Assembly (NCBI GenBank): GCA_002281535.1
Contig: NCGD01000005.1
Coordinates: forward strand, 1-64,000
From: Sphingomonas sp. 28-63-12
Lineage (GTDB): Bacteria > Pseudomonadota > Alphaproteobacteria > Sphingomonadales > Sphingomonadaceae
Length of the DNA stretch: 64,000 nt
Direction of reading: 5' to 3'
Shown: positions 36,557 to 45,401 of the stretch, in pieces
How positions within the stretch are numbered: position 1 is the first letter of the stretch
Layout of the letters: every line of letters begins with the position of its first letter
The notes under the pieces: generated by a model
What the model was told of the DNA's origin: nothing
The model's input: the letters and a program-made list of their open reading frames with translations, nothing else
The model's database searches: none
Translations under genes and position numbers: made by a program

Positions 36557-37969
36557 TTATTTCTTCGGCTTGATCGTCACCGGGCCGATATCTTCGGGCG
36601 CATTGGCAACGACGGCCAGCATGGCGGTCCACGCGGCGACATTCTGGCGGAGCTGTTCGGGATCAATCCGCTCCAGCGTATCCTCTGGTGTGTGGTGATA
36701 ATCGAAATAGCGTTGGCCCGACTGGTTGAGATCAATGCCGGCAACGCCTGCCTTGATCATCGGCGCAATATCCGCGCCGTCGCCCCCCGTCGCCGTGCCC
36801 CGCACGATACCCAGCGGCGCGAGCGCGGCGGTGACCCGATCACCGACCGGCTTTGCGCTATCGGGCAGGCTGAACTCGACCCGCCAGACGCGATCAGCGC
36901 CGAAATCGGATTCAGCTGCCAGATCATGGCGTTCATTCTTGTGTGCCGCATAATAGGCATCCGAACCAGCGCCACCGGTCTCTTCATCGCCGAACCACAC
37001 AACGCGAATCGTCCGCCGTGGCGCCGGGCCATCGAGCAGACGCTTGGCGGCGGCGGTGGTGATGGCGATGCCCGCCGCATCGTCGATCGCGCCGGTGCCC
37101 AGATCCCAGCTGTCCAGATGGCCGCCGATGACGATCATGCCGGCGGTCGGATCAGTGCCGGGCACTTCGGCGATCACATTGCCGGTGTCGTGCATGCCGG
37201 TTTGCCGTGGGGTTAGCACCAGATGCAGCGTGATCGGCTGGCCGCGTGCCACCATGCGCGAGAGATTATCGGCGTCGGATGTGGACAGGGCAGCGGCCGG
37301 GATCGGCGTGACGCCCTTGGGGAAATTGGTCTGGCCGGTGTGCGGGCCGCGCCCGTGATCGCTGCCGATCGAGCGGATCACCATGGCGATCGCGCCCTTT
37401 TGCGCGGCAATGCCGGGGCCGACAAAGCGCGCCGCACCGAATTGACCATAGCTGGAGCCGTCCTGAGTGGCGACCATTGCGTTGGAGACAAAGGCGATCT
37501 TGCCCTTCAGGCTGCCATCGGGCGCGCGCTGGAGATCGGCAAAGCTTGGGAAATAGACGATTTCCGCTGTAATCCCCTCAGGCGGGGTTGCGCCGGAACC
37601 GCCAAGCGCGGTCAGCCGCAGTTTCTGCGGGAACGGGCTGACGACCTCTGCCGTCTCCGTTCCGCGCACCCACACCGACATCGGCGCGGTCTCTATCCGG
37701 ACATTCTTGAACCCCAGCGCCGTCAACTTCCTGGCGCCCCAATCGCGCGCGCGCGCCTCTGCTTCGGTGCCGGCGAGGCGGGGGCCGACTTCGGTCGTCA
37801 GCCCGGCGACGATGTCATAAGCGACATCATCCTTGAGTGCCGCATCGCGCAGGCCCGCAACCTCGGCAGACACTGCCGGTGCCGGGGGCGGGGTGGGTCG
37901 GCCCTGGGCAAAGGCGGAAATGGGCAGGGTGGAGGCGGCGAGCGCCGCGAGCAGGGCTGTTTTTCTCAT
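36557..37969 (-). CDS. Exported M28 family metallopeptidase
   Basis: 470 residues with a signal peptide ending at AFAQ. A PA-domain insertion is followed by the M28 zinc site: GGHLDSW (His, Asp), GAIDDAAG (bridging Asp), DEETGG (catalytic and metal Glu), AESDFG (Asp) and YHHTPED (His). Members are periplasmic or secreted aminopeptidases or carboxypeptidases using two zinc ions. Its promoter abuts the ATG and shares its -35 with the divergent ettA promoter. Part of a clear peptidase abundance in this window. Confidence 0.93.
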   Translation of the reverse strand: MRKTALLAALAASTLPISAFAQGRPTPPPAPAVSAEVAGLRDAALKDDVAYDIVAGLTTEVGPRLAGTEAEARARDWGARKLTALGFKNVRIETAPMSVWVRGTETAEVVSPFPQKLRLTALGGSGATPPEGITAEIVYFPSFADLQRAPDGSLKGKIAFVSNAMVATQDGSSYGQFGAARFVGPGIAAQKGAIAMVIRSIGSDHGRGPHTGQTNFPKGVTPIPAAALSTSDADNLSRMVARGQPITLHLVLTPRQTGMHDTGNVIAEVPGTDPTAGMIVIGGHLDSWDLGTGAIDDAAGIAITTAAAKRLLDGPAPRRTIRVVWFGDEETGGAGSDAYYAAHKNERHDLAAESDFGADRVWRVEFSLPDSAKPVGDRVTAALAPLGIVRGTATGGDGADIAPMIKAGVAGIDLNQSGQRYFDYHHTPEDTLERIDPEQLRQNVAAWTAMLAVVANAPEDIGPVTIKPKK

Positions 37970-37978
37970 CGCTCAATT

Positions 37979-38027
37979 GGGTAGCGACCCCGGCGGGGTT
38001 TGCCAATCTCCCACGCGCCCGCTACAT
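37979..38027. promoter_or_regulatory. Back-to-back promoters of the M28 peptidase and ettA sharing one -35
   Basis: Rightward: TTGCCA (38000-38005), 16 bp, CTACAT (38022-38027) for ettA. Leftward: TTGGCA (complement of 38001-38006), 16 bp, CTACCC (complement of 37979-37984) for the M28 gene, with only nine bases to its ATG. The -35 elements occupy the same seven bases on opposite strands, so both promoters cannot be bound at once. Confidence 0.55.
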
Positions 38028-38085
38028 GCCGCGCTCGAAATTCCCACTCTTCATTCGATCATTCAAACGACGGAGCACGTCGGCC

Positions 38086-39765
38086 ATGGCCGTACAATAT
38101 ACCTATGTAATGAAGAGTCTGACCAAGACCTTCCCCGGTGCAGCCAAGCCCGTGCTCAACAATATCAGCCTGCAGTTCATTCCGGGGGCGAAAATCGCCA
38201 TCATCGGGCCGAACGGATCGGGCAAGTCGACGCTGATGAAGATCATGGGCGGGATCGACACCGACTATACCGGTGAGGCCTGGGCCGCCGACGGGATCAA
38301 GGTCGGCTACCTACCGCAGGAGCCGCAGCTCGATACCACCAAGGATGTGATCGGCAATGTCCGCGACGGTGCCGGGCCGATTGCGGCAATGGTCGAGCGG
38401 TTCAACGCGATCTCCGCCGAAATGGGCGATCCGCAGGAGGATACCGATTTCGACGCGCTGATGGAGGAAATGGGTGATCTCCAGACCAAGATCGACGCCG
38501 CCGATGGCTGGAGCCTCGACAACCAGCTCGAAATCGCGATGGAAGCGCTGCGCTGCCCACCCGGTGATGCCGATGTCTCAACGCTGTCGGGCGGTGAAAA
38601 GCGCCGGGTGGCCTTGTGCAAATTGCTGCTCGAAAAGCCCGATATCCTGCTACTCGACGAACCGACCAACCATCTCGATGCCGAAAGCGTTGGCTGGCTG
38701 GAGAATTTCCTCAAGGAATATACCGGCAACGTCATCCTCGTGACGCATGATCGCTATTTCCTCGATAACGTCGTGAACTGGGTGCTGGAGCTCGATCGCG
38801 GCCGTTACTATATCTATGAGAGCAATTATTCGGGCTATCTTGAAAAGAAGTCCAAGCGGCTCGACCAGGAAGAGCGCGAGGATCAGGGCAAGCAAAAGGC
38901 GATTCAGGACGAGCTCGCCTGGATCCGGCAGAGCCCCAAGGCGCGCCAGACCAAGTCAAAGGCCCGCATCAAGGCGTTTGACGAACTGGTCGCCGCGCAG
39001 GAAAACCGCACGCCCGGCAAGGCGCAGATCCTGATCCAGATGCCAGAGCGGCTCGGCAACAATGTGATCGAGGCCAAGGGCCTGACCAAGGCTTACGGCG
39101 ATAAATTGCTGTTCGAGGACTTGAACTTCAACCTGCCACCGGGCGGCATTGTCGGCGTGATCGGCCCGAATGGCGCCGGTAAATCGACCTTGTTCAAGCT
39201 GATCACCGGCCAGGAAACGCCCGACGGCGGCGACATCAACGTCGGCCAGACGGTCAAGCTCGGCTATGTCGACCAGAGCCGCGACCATCTCGATGCGGGC
39301 AAGACGGTGTGGGAAGAAGTGTCCGACGGCACCGACGTGTTCCGCTTCGGCAAACAGGAAATCGGCACCCGCGCCTATGTCGGCGCGTTCAACTTCAAGG
39401 GGCAGGACCAGCAGAAAAAGGTCGGCCAGCTATCGGGCGGTGAACGCAACCGCGTACATCTGGCCAAAATGCTGAAAGAGGGCGGCAACGTGCTGCTGCT
39501 CGATGAACCGACCAACGATCTCGACGTGGAAACACTGCGCGCGCTTGAGGAAGCGCTGGAAAGCTTTGCGGGCTGCGCGGTGGTGATCAGCCATGACCGC
39601 TTCTTTCTCGATCGGCTGGCAACACATATCCTGGCGTTCGAAGGGAACAGTCACGTCGAGTGGTTCGAGGGGAATTTCGAGAGCTACGAAGAGGACAAGC
39701 GCCGCCGGATGGGCGATGCGGCGGATCGGCCAACCAGACTGGCCTATAAGAAACTGACTCGCTGA
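38086..39765 (+). CDS. ettA: Energy-dependent translational throttle protein EttA
   Basis: ABC-F ATPase that binds the ribosomal E site and gates entry into elongation according to ATP/ADP. 559 residues with two ATPase domains: Walker A GPNGSGKST and GPNGAGKST, signatures LSGGEKRR and LSGGERNR, Walker B ILLLDEPTNHLD and VLLLDEPTNDLD. The linker (ARQTKSKARIKAFDEL) is the ribosome- and tRNA-contacting motif of EttA. The ATG at 38086 (MAVQYTYVMKSLTK) is the family start; upstream in-frame codons cross the promoter. Confidence 0.96.
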   Translation: MAVQYTYVMKSLTKTFPGAAKPVLNNISLQFIPGAKIAIIGPNGSGKSTLMKIMGGIDTDYTGEAWAADGIKVGYLPQEPQLDTTKDVIGNVRDGAGPIAAMVERFNAISAEMGDPQEDTDFDALMEEMGDLQTKIDAADGWSLDNQLEIAMEALRCPPGDADVSTLSGGEKRRVALCKLLLEKPDILLLDEPTNHLDAESVGWLENFLKEYTGNVILVTHDRYFLDNVVNWVLELDRGRYYIYESNYSGYLEKKSKRLDQEEREDQGKQKAIQDELAWIRQSPKARQTKSKARIKAFDELVAAQENRTPGKAQILIQMPERLGNNVIEAKGLTKAYGDKLLFEDLNFNLPPGGIVGVIGPNGAGKSTLFKLITGQETPDGGDINVGQTVKLGYVDQSRDHLDAGKTVWEEVSDGTDVFRFGKQEIGTRAYVGAFNFKGQDQQKKVGQLSGGERNRVHLAKMLKEGGNVLLLDEPTNDLDVETLRALEEALESFAGCAVVISHDRFFLDRLATHILAFEGNSHVEWFEGNFESYEEDKRRRMGDAADRPTRLAYKKLTR

Positions 39766-39821
39766 GCTTGTCTCTCTCCCCATGCTGTGTTGTATAGGCA
39801 ATACAGTATGGGGAGTTGGCA

Positions 39822-40802
39822 ATGCGCGCAATACTGATCGCGGCGACGGCAATGTTCGTCGGGCTGATGGCAGGAACGACCGCACCTGCCGACGGCCAGA
39901 CATTGACCGAGATGGCGGCGGCGAAAGCAAAGTCAGGTAGTTTCGTCGACCTTACGCCGGCGATGGTGGCGTTTATCGACACGACCGCCGACCTTGCGGA
40001 TGCCGACCGAGTCGTCCGCTTCCATGCGGTGTTTGATCCGGTCCTGCCGGGGTATTTCAATGACAAGGGCGATGATCAGGCCAAGATCGACGCATCGATT
40101 GCCAAAACCCTTCGCGAGTTCCCGGCGCAGAAAGCAAAATTCCTCGCGACCGCTGCCGCGTTCCGGCGCGCTTTCGATCTCGGGCAGGCGCATTTCCGCA
40201 ATGCCTTTCCGGATTACCGGCTGACATTGCCGGTCTATCTCGTTCATTCCATGGGGCAGCAGGATGGCGGAACACGGACTGTCGGCGGCCAGTCGATCCT
40301 GTTCTTCGGGGCCGATGTGATCGCGCGCATTCATGACGAGACGACCATTGGGCCGTTTCTGGATCACGAGATCTTGCATGCCTATCACAGCCAGTTCTTC
40401 CCCGATTGCGATCAATTGTGGTGCAGTGTGTGGCAGGAGGGGCTGGCGACCTATGTGTCGTCGCGTCTCAACCCGGGGCTCGACGATCGTCAGATGATGC
40501 TGACGATGCCGCGGCCGATCCGGCCGGAAGTCGAGCCACGGTTGAAGGAGGCGATGTGCGGTCTGGTCGCCAAATTCAAGTCGACCAGCCAAGATGACTA
40601 TGCGCCGCTATTTTACGGGCGGCCCAGCAAGGGACCATTCCCGCCGCGTTATGGCTATTTCCTGGGATATCTGTTGGTTCAGGCCATCGGCGAGACCATG
40701 CCACTCGACGATCTCGTCAAGTTGCCGCCCGCCAAGGTTGAGCCGCTGCTGCTGGCCGGGATCGCGCGCTATGGCCCATGCCCGGCTGACGTTACGCCGT
40801 AA
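39822..40802 (+). CDS. Exported protein with zinc-metalloprotease (HExxH) motif
   Basis: 326 residues from ATG 39822 (GGGGAG upstream), with a signal peptide ending near ADGQ. The sequence FLDHEILHAYH supplies an HExxH site and WQEGLATYVSSR downstream a plausible third ligand Glu, the pattern of gluzincin-type DUF2268-like peptidases. The N-terminal half is helical. The substrate is unknown and the family name is uncertain. Its last 11 bp overlap the convergent acylphosphatase gene. Confidence 0.75.
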   Translation: MRAILIAATAMFVGLMAGTTAPADGQTLTEMAAAKAKSGSFVDLTPAMVAFIDTTADLADADRVVRFHAVFDPVLPGYFNDKGDDQAKIDASIAKTLREFPAQKAKFLATAAAFRRAFDLGQAHFRNAFPDYRLTLPVYLVHSMGQQDGGTRTVGGQSILFFGADVIARIHDETTIGPFLDHEILHAYHSQFFPDCDQLWCSVWQEGLATYVSSRLNPGLDDRQMMLTMPRPIRPEVEPRLKEAMCGLVAKFKSTSQDDYAPLFYGRPSKGPFPPRYGYFLGYLLVQAIGETMPLDDLVKLPPAKVEPLLLAGIARYGPCPADVTP

Positions 40803-41070
40803 ATCGCTTGGTAAACCCCTTTGGCATGCGTTCCTCGGCAACTTCGGCGATGACGGTATCGACGCGAGCGAATTCGGAGCCGACCCTGCATTCCTCGGTC
40901 AACTCGGTTACCGCCTCTTCGTCGCCGACGGCCAGAATCTCGACGCGACCATCCTTTAAATTGCGGACCCAGCCGGCGATGCCGAGATCATGCGCGCGGC
41001 GGATTGCCCAGGCGCGGTAGCCGACGTTGTGGACCTTACCGCTGATAAAAATCCTGCGCATCACGCTCAT
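40792..41070 (-). CDS. acyP: Acylphosphatase
   Basis: 92 residues from MSVMRRIFISG. The fold's two catalytic residues are clear: Arg in GKVHNVGYRAWA (the phosphate-binding loop, usually GxVQGVGFR) and Asn in GWVRNLKDG. It hydrolyses carboxyl phosphates such as acetyl phosphate and carbamoyl phosphate. ATG at 41061 is an alternative start; the longer frame to 41193 is rejected as it has no homologous sequence. Confidence 0.92.
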   Translation of the reverse strand: MSVMRRIFISGKVHNVGYRAWAIRRAHDLGIAGWVRNLKDGRVEILAVGDEEAVTELTEECRVGSEFARVDTVIAEVAEERMPKGFTKRFTA

Positions 41071-41235
41071 CAAGCTACTCTTTTTTGCCGTTACTCGGGG
41101 GAACCCGGCGGGCTCTAGCATGGAAGTCGCACAGGTGTGCCACATTCCGGCGCAAATGGCGCAGCTTTGGTCGAAAATCACGCGCGGGCGCATTTTCCTG
41201 CCGCAGCAATGCCGCCGGTGCGCGCTGCGCCGGCA

Positions 41236-41715
41236 TCAGTCCGGATAGCGGATCGCAAGGACCTCATATTCGCGGGTGCCGGCGGGCAGGGTGACGCGCC
41301 GGCTGTCGCCGATACCTGCCCCCCTCAATGCGCGGGCAAGCGGTGCGCTCCAGCCGATCCGGCCCGCGCTGGCATCGGCCTCGTCATCGCCGACCAGGGT
41401 GACGGTCCGTTCGGCCTCATCGGCATCGACCAGCGTTACCGTCGCGCCGAAAAAGACCCGGCTGCGGTCAATCTGCGCAGCGGGATCGATCACCCTGGCG
41501 GCCTTCATCCGGCGCGACAGCCAGCCGAGCCGCCGGTCGATCTCGCGCAGCCTTTTGCGGCCATAAATATAGTCGCCATTTTCGGAGCGATCGCCATTCC
41601 CCGCCGCCCAGGACACGACATCCACGATCCGCGGGCGCTCCTCGCCCAGCAGCTGGTCATATTCCCGGCGCAGGACGGCATAACCGGCGAGGGTGATATA
41701 ATTGGGTTGGTCCAT
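41236..41715 (-). CDS. greB: GreA/GreB family elongation factor (GreB-like)
   Basis: 159 residues. The opening NYITLAGYAVLRREYDQLL and the linker RPRIVDVVSWAAGNGDRSENGDYIYGRKRLREIDRR (read as RPRIVDVVSWAAGNGDRSEN, then DYIYGRKRLREIDRR) follow GreB: same coiled coil as GreA but with the more basic face of GreB. The C-terminal domain has GRIGWSAPLARAL. It acts on longer backtracked transcripts than GreA. Followed by the lytic transglycosylase gene upstream on the same strand, 42 bp apart. Confidence 0.9.
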   Translation of the reverse strand: MDQPNYITLAGYAVLRREYDQLLGEERPRIVDVVSWAAGNGDRSENGDYIYGRKRLREIDRRLGWLSRRMKAARVIDPAAQIDRSRVFFGATVTLVDADEAERTVTLVGDDEADASAGRIGWSAPLARALRGAGIGDSRRVTLPAGTREYEVLAIRYPD

Positions 41716-41757
41716 TGCCGAGCGATCAGGCGCCGCGCCGGCGTGCGGCTACCCGGT

Positions 41758-43752
41758 TCACGCGCCCGGCCGGCGCCCCAGATACCAGCTCATCCGTGCC
41801 GTGCCCTGCGAACGCGACCGCGCTGGGTTGAGGAGATCATAGACTACTGCATTTTCCAGCACGCGCTGGACATAATTCTTGGTCTCGAAGATCGGGATCG
41901 CCTCGATCCAGTCGATCATGTCGACCGCGCCGGTGCGCGGATCGCCATTGGCCTTGAGCCATTTGTTCACATTGCCGGGGCCGGCGTTATAGGCAGCGAC
42001 GGCAAGCGGATAGCTGCCATAATTGTCGAACATCCGCTGAAAATACGTCGATCCCAGCTGAATATTGTAATCGGTATCGCTGGTCAGCGCACTGCCATCA
42101 TAGGCCAAGCCCAATTTGGTCGCGGTATCGCGCGCCGTGCCCGGCATCAGCTGCATCAGCCCGCGCGCACCGGCCCGGCTGATCGCTGCACGATCAAACT
42201 GGCTTTCCTGGCGCGCGATCGCGTGGATCATCGTCCAGGCGCTCGCCTGATTGTCAGGGACCTTGACGCTGGGAAAGCCGGTGACGGCATAATCAGGCAG
42301 GCCGTTGGCGAGCGCGCTGCGGCCGACCATCACCCCGAGATCGGGGCGCCCCAGCGTCCGCGAAAGTTCGGTGGCCAGCGCATGGTCGCTATCAGTCGTC
42401 GCGTCGAGCGCGATCTGGCGCACAAACGCGGTCTGGTCTTCATGCGCGCCAACCGTGCCGAGATAGCGCGCGGCGCGCACCGTTTCGCGGGCATAAAAGG
42501 CGTCTCGCGTGGCCTGATCGACGGGGCGCGCCGCGATATCGGGTGGCGGCGTCAGCGCGCGACCGAGGTTTTCAGCGGCCAGCTGGCCGTAAAATTGGTC
42601 ACGATAGCCGGCTGCACGCTCAAAATAGTGCGTCGCCACGTCGCGTTTGCCGGCGATCCACGCTGCCCGGCCCGCCCAAAAATAGCCTTTGGACCGGGTC
42701 TGCGGGGTCTGCGATCCACCGGCATACCGCTCGAACAGGGCGACGGCGTCGCCCGGTCGTCCAAGCTGGTGCAACGCGGTTTGCCCGGCAAGCCATACAA
42801 GGCTGGTATAGTCGTCGCGCTCGCCATAGGGGCGGACGCTGACATCGGTGCCGGCGGGATAGGCATCGTCAACCTGCCGGGCGATATCGTACGCCAGCGT
42901 ATATTGGCCATCGGCCTGGGCGCTGCGGGCGTTGCTGAGCAGGATTTCATACCATGGCTCAACCTTGCCCGGCCGGCTCGTCAGCACGCGCGGCTGCGCC
43001 AGCATCGCGCGCGCACTGCCCCAGGCATTGTTATTCTTCAGCCAGGTCGCACGATCGGCCAGATAGCCGGCGTCATTGGCGTAGCGATCGAGCGGTGCCG
43101 TTGCGAGCGCCGAAGCCTCTGCCCCGTTGCTGCGAAAGGCGAGGCGGGCGGCGAACACATCGCGCTTGTCGGCGCTGACATAGGATAATTGGCGCTGTGC
43201 CGCGCTTGTCGCCCCGGCCCAGAGCAGGGCATCCATCCGCGCGTCATGATCGGCGGGCGTCAACGCGGCGCTGAACACGCCCAGAATTTTGGCTTCGTCG
43301 CTTGCCGGCAATGTGCCTTGCGCCCAGGCGGCACGCGCGGCCGCATTGGCTTCGTCGCGCAGCCCGACCGCAGCGAGCGCCTCGGCATAGCGGACCTGAC
43401 CGGTGCCGGTCAGCGGCGGGAAACGCCGGAAATAGCTGACAGCAACACCCGGCGACCAGCTGCCGGTATCGAGCGCGCGTTCTGCGGCGCGGCGCAGCCC
43501 GGCTTCACCCGGCCAGCCGGGATGCGCCAGCAGGAATTGCGAATAGCTGGTGAACGACAGGCTGTCGGTCTGCTGCAGCTGTTTCCATTGCGCGACGGCG
43601 GTTGCCAGCGCAGCGGTTGCCTCGGTCGATACAGGGACCCGTTCCAGCTGCGCTCGATAATTATCAAGCTGATCCTGCGGCACGCCAAGTGCCGCGGCGA
43701 TTGCGGAGACCCCTGCCATCAGCAGGCTCGATTTGGAGAAGAGCGACAGCAT
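41758..43752 (-). CDS. slt: Soluble lytic murein transglycosylase (Slt70-like)
   Basis: Cleaves peptidoglycan glycan strands, leaving 1,6-anhydro ends, in the periplasm. 664 residues: signal segment (SLLMAGVSAIAAALG), a long superhelical N-terminal domain, and a C-terminal SLT domain with the catalytic Glu in RQESQFDRAAISRAGARGLM, then LMPGTA, and AYNAGPGNV. The length matches E. coli Slt70. Divergent from dapA by 90 bp. greB lies downstream on the same strand, 42 bp away. Confidence 0.93.
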   Translation of the reverse strand: MLSLFSKSSLLMAGVSAIAAALGVPQDQLDNYRAQLERVPVSTEATAALATAVAQWKQLQQTDSLSFTSYSQFLLAHPGWPGEAGLRRAAERALDTGSWSPGVAVSYFRRFPPLTGTGQVRYAEALAAVGLRDEANAAARAAWAQGTLPASDEAKILGVFSAALTPADHDARMDALLWAGATSAAQRQLSYVSADKRDVFAARLAFRSNGAEASALATAPLDRYANDAGYLADRATWLKNNNAWGSARAMLAQPRVLTSRPGKVEPWYEILLSNARSAQADGQYTLAYDIARQVDDAYPAGTDVSVRPYGERDDYTSLVWLAGQTALHQLGRPGDAVALFERYAGGSQTPQTRSKGYFWAGRAAWIAGKRDVATHYFERAAGYRDQFYGQLAAENLGRALTPPPDIAARPVDQATRDAFYARETVRAARYLGTVGAHEDQTAFVRQIALDATTDSDHALATELSRTLGRPDLGVMVGRSALANGLPDYAVTGFPSVKVPDNQASAWTMIHAIARQESQFDRAAISRAGARGLMQLMPGTARDTATKLGLAYDGSALTSDTDYNIQLGSTYFQRMFDNYGSYPLAVAAYNAGPGNVNKWLKANGDPRTGAVDMIDWIEAIPIFETKNYVQRVLENAVVYDLLNPARSRSQGTARMSWYLGRRPGA

Positions 43753-43842
43753 GTGGACATGCTACGTGATTCGCCCCTATCTGTCGCGTCCCAAAATCAA
43801 AAAATTGACGCGTTTTGAGACGCGCGAGAACAGAGCAAATCA

Positions 43843-44724
43843 ATGTTTTCCGGTTCGATTCCCGCCCTGGTGACCCCATTTCACGCCGATGGCAGTGTCG
43901 ACGAGGCCGCGTTTCGCCGCTTTGTCGACTGGCAGATCGACCAGGGATCGGCCGCCCTGGTCCCGTGCGGGACCACCGGGGAGGCGGCGACGCTGTCCGC
44001 CGAGGAGCATTTTCGGCTGGTGCATATCTGTGTTGACCAGACGGCCGGGCGCGTGCCGGTGATTGCCGGCGCCGGATCGAACGATACCCAGGTCGCGATG
44101 CTCAATATCGATGCCGCCAAGGCTGCCGGTGCCGATGCCGCGCTGATGGTGCCGCCCTATTATAACCGCCCCAGCCAGGAGGGGATTTTCCGCCATTTCG
44201 AAGCGGTCGCCACGTCGTGTGACCTGCCGATCATCCTGTATAATGTCCCTGGCCGGACGGTGACCGACATCGCAGTGGAGACGATGGCGCGGATCACCGC
44301 CGCCTTTCCCACCGTGGTCGGCGTCAAGGACGCAACCGGCGTGCTCCAAAGGGTCACCGCCCAGCGCGCGGCGTGCGGGGAGGGCTTCTGCCAATTGTCG
44401 GGCAATGACGAGACCGCGCTCGCCTTCAACGCGATGGGCGGGGTGGGGTGCATCTCGGTCGCCGCCAATGTCGCGCCGCGCCTGTGCGCCGATTTCCAGG
44501 CGGCGTGCGCGGCGGGCGACTATGCCGCGGCGCGGGTGTTCCAGGACCGGCTGTTCCCGCTCTATGTCGCGCTGTTCAGCGATGCCTCGCCCGGCCCGAT
44601 CAAATACGCGATGAGCCGCGTCCAACCCGATTTCCCCAAGACGCTGCGCCTGCCGATGACCTGGCCGAGCGCGGCGAGCCAGGCGCTGGTCGATGCAGCG
44701 CTGGCGCATGCCGGGTTGGTGTAG
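43843..44724 (+). CDS. dapA: 4-hydroxy-tetrahydrodipicolinate synthase
   Basis: First committed step of lysine and diaminopimelate synthesis: condensation of pyruvate with aspartate semialdehyde. 293 residues with the family motifs GTTGEAATL, YYNRPSQEG, YNVPGRT (active-site Tyr) and VVGVKDATG containing the Schiff-base Lys. The peptidoglycan link fits the neighbouring lytic transglycosylase. No strong ribosome binding site is seen; smpB follows 105 bp downstream with its own promoter. Confidence 0.97.
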   Translation: MFSGSIPALVTPFHADGSVDEAAFRRFVDWQIDQGSAALVPCGTTGEAATLSAEEHFRLVHICVDQTAGRVPVIAGAGSNDTQVAMLNIDAAKAAGADAALMVPPYYNRPSQEGIFRHFEAVATSCDLPIILYNVPGRTVTDIAVETMARITAAFPTVVGVKDATGVLQRVTAQRAACGEGFCQLSGNDETALAFNAMGGVGCISVAANVAPRLCADFQAACAAGDYAAARVFQDRLFPLYVALFSDASPGPIKYAMSRVQPDFPKTLRLPMTWPSAASQALVDAALAHAGLV

Positions 44725-44812
44725 CGGCGGCGTTAGACGGCGGCGGGCTGCAAGTGACTGATTGCCGGATACCCCCAACCCACCTTCCGCTTCCCTTAAG
44801 GCGCCACCGCGC

Positions 44813-44827
44813 CTACATGCCGCGCTC
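44813..44827 (+). promoter_or_regulatory. smpB -10 region (CTACAT motif)
   Basis: CTACATGCCGCGCTC (44813-44827) is identical to 38022-38036 in front of ettA. CTTCCC at 44790-44795 with a 17-bp spacer could be the -35. The smpB ATG at 44830 is 11 bases after the -10, so the leader would be about 3-6 nt. Confidence 0.45.
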
Positions 44828-44829
44828 TT

Positions 44830-45312
44830 ATGGCCCGTCCCAAACCCCCTGTCTTTGAAAAGACCAAGATCGTCGCCGAGAACCGGCGCGCGCGGTACGA
44901 CTATGCGATCGACACCGTGTACGAGGCCGGAATCGCGCTGACCGGTACCGAGGTGAAGGCATTGCGCGCCGGCACTGGCTCGATCGCCGAGAGCTATGCC
45001 GAGGTGAAGGACAATCAGGTCTGGCTGATCAATTCCAACGTGCCCGAATTCAGCCATGGAAACCGCTTCAACCACGAACCCAAGCGGCCGCGCAAATTGC
45101 TGTTGCATGAGCGCGAGATCAACAAGATGCACGGTGCGGTGGCACGCGAGGGCATGACTCTCGTGCCGCTGATGATTTATTTCAATTCAAAGGGCCGTGC
45201 GAAGGTCGAATTGGCACTCGCCAAGGGCAAAAAGGCCCATGATAAACGCGAAACGATCAAAGAGCGCGATTGGAAGCGCGAACAAGGCAGAATCATGCGT
45301 GATCGCGGCTAG
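44830..45312 (+). CDS. smpB: SsrA-binding protein SmpB
   Basis: Binds tmRNA and delivers it to stalled ribosomes in trans-translation. 160 residues with the conserved [46 protein letters not shown] and a basic C-terminal tail ([20 protein letters not shown]) that folds as a helix in the decoding site. No ribosome binding site precedes the ATG. The tmRNA gene itself is not in the window. dapA-smpB is a frequent alphaproteobacterial order. Confidence 0.97.
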   Translation: MARPKPPVFEKTKIVAENRRARYDYAIDTVYEAGIALTGTEVKALRAGTGSIAESYAEVKDNQVWLINSNVPEFSHGNRFNHEPKRPRKLLLHEREINKMHGAVAREGMTLVPLMIYFNSKGRAKVELALAKGKKAHDKRETIKERDWKREQGRIMRDRG

Positions 45313-45342
45313 AAAAGACATTTAGTTTCAATTGTAACAAAT

Positions 45343-45370
45343 TTGACGGATGGTGTCATTTAAGTAAAAC
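45343..45370 (+). promoter_or_regulatory. Promoter of the first M13 peptidase gene
   Basis: TTGACG (45343-45348), 16 bp, TAAAAC (45365-45370) in an AT-rich gap after smpB. Transcription would begin near 45377, leaving a leader of about 25 nt that contains AAGGATG before the ATG at 45402. Confidence 0.5.
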
Positions 45371-45401
45371 ATTGTGTCTCCCCCAGGCACAAGGATGTCC
45401 C

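Noticed and set aside
41137-43188. 683-codon open frame on the plus strand
   Set aside because: Antisense to the lytic transglycosylase gene; high-GC codon bias keeps the opposite strand open. No domain is recognisable.
43840-45132. 430-codon open frame on the minus strand
   Set aside because: Antisense to dapA and smpB, both certain genes.
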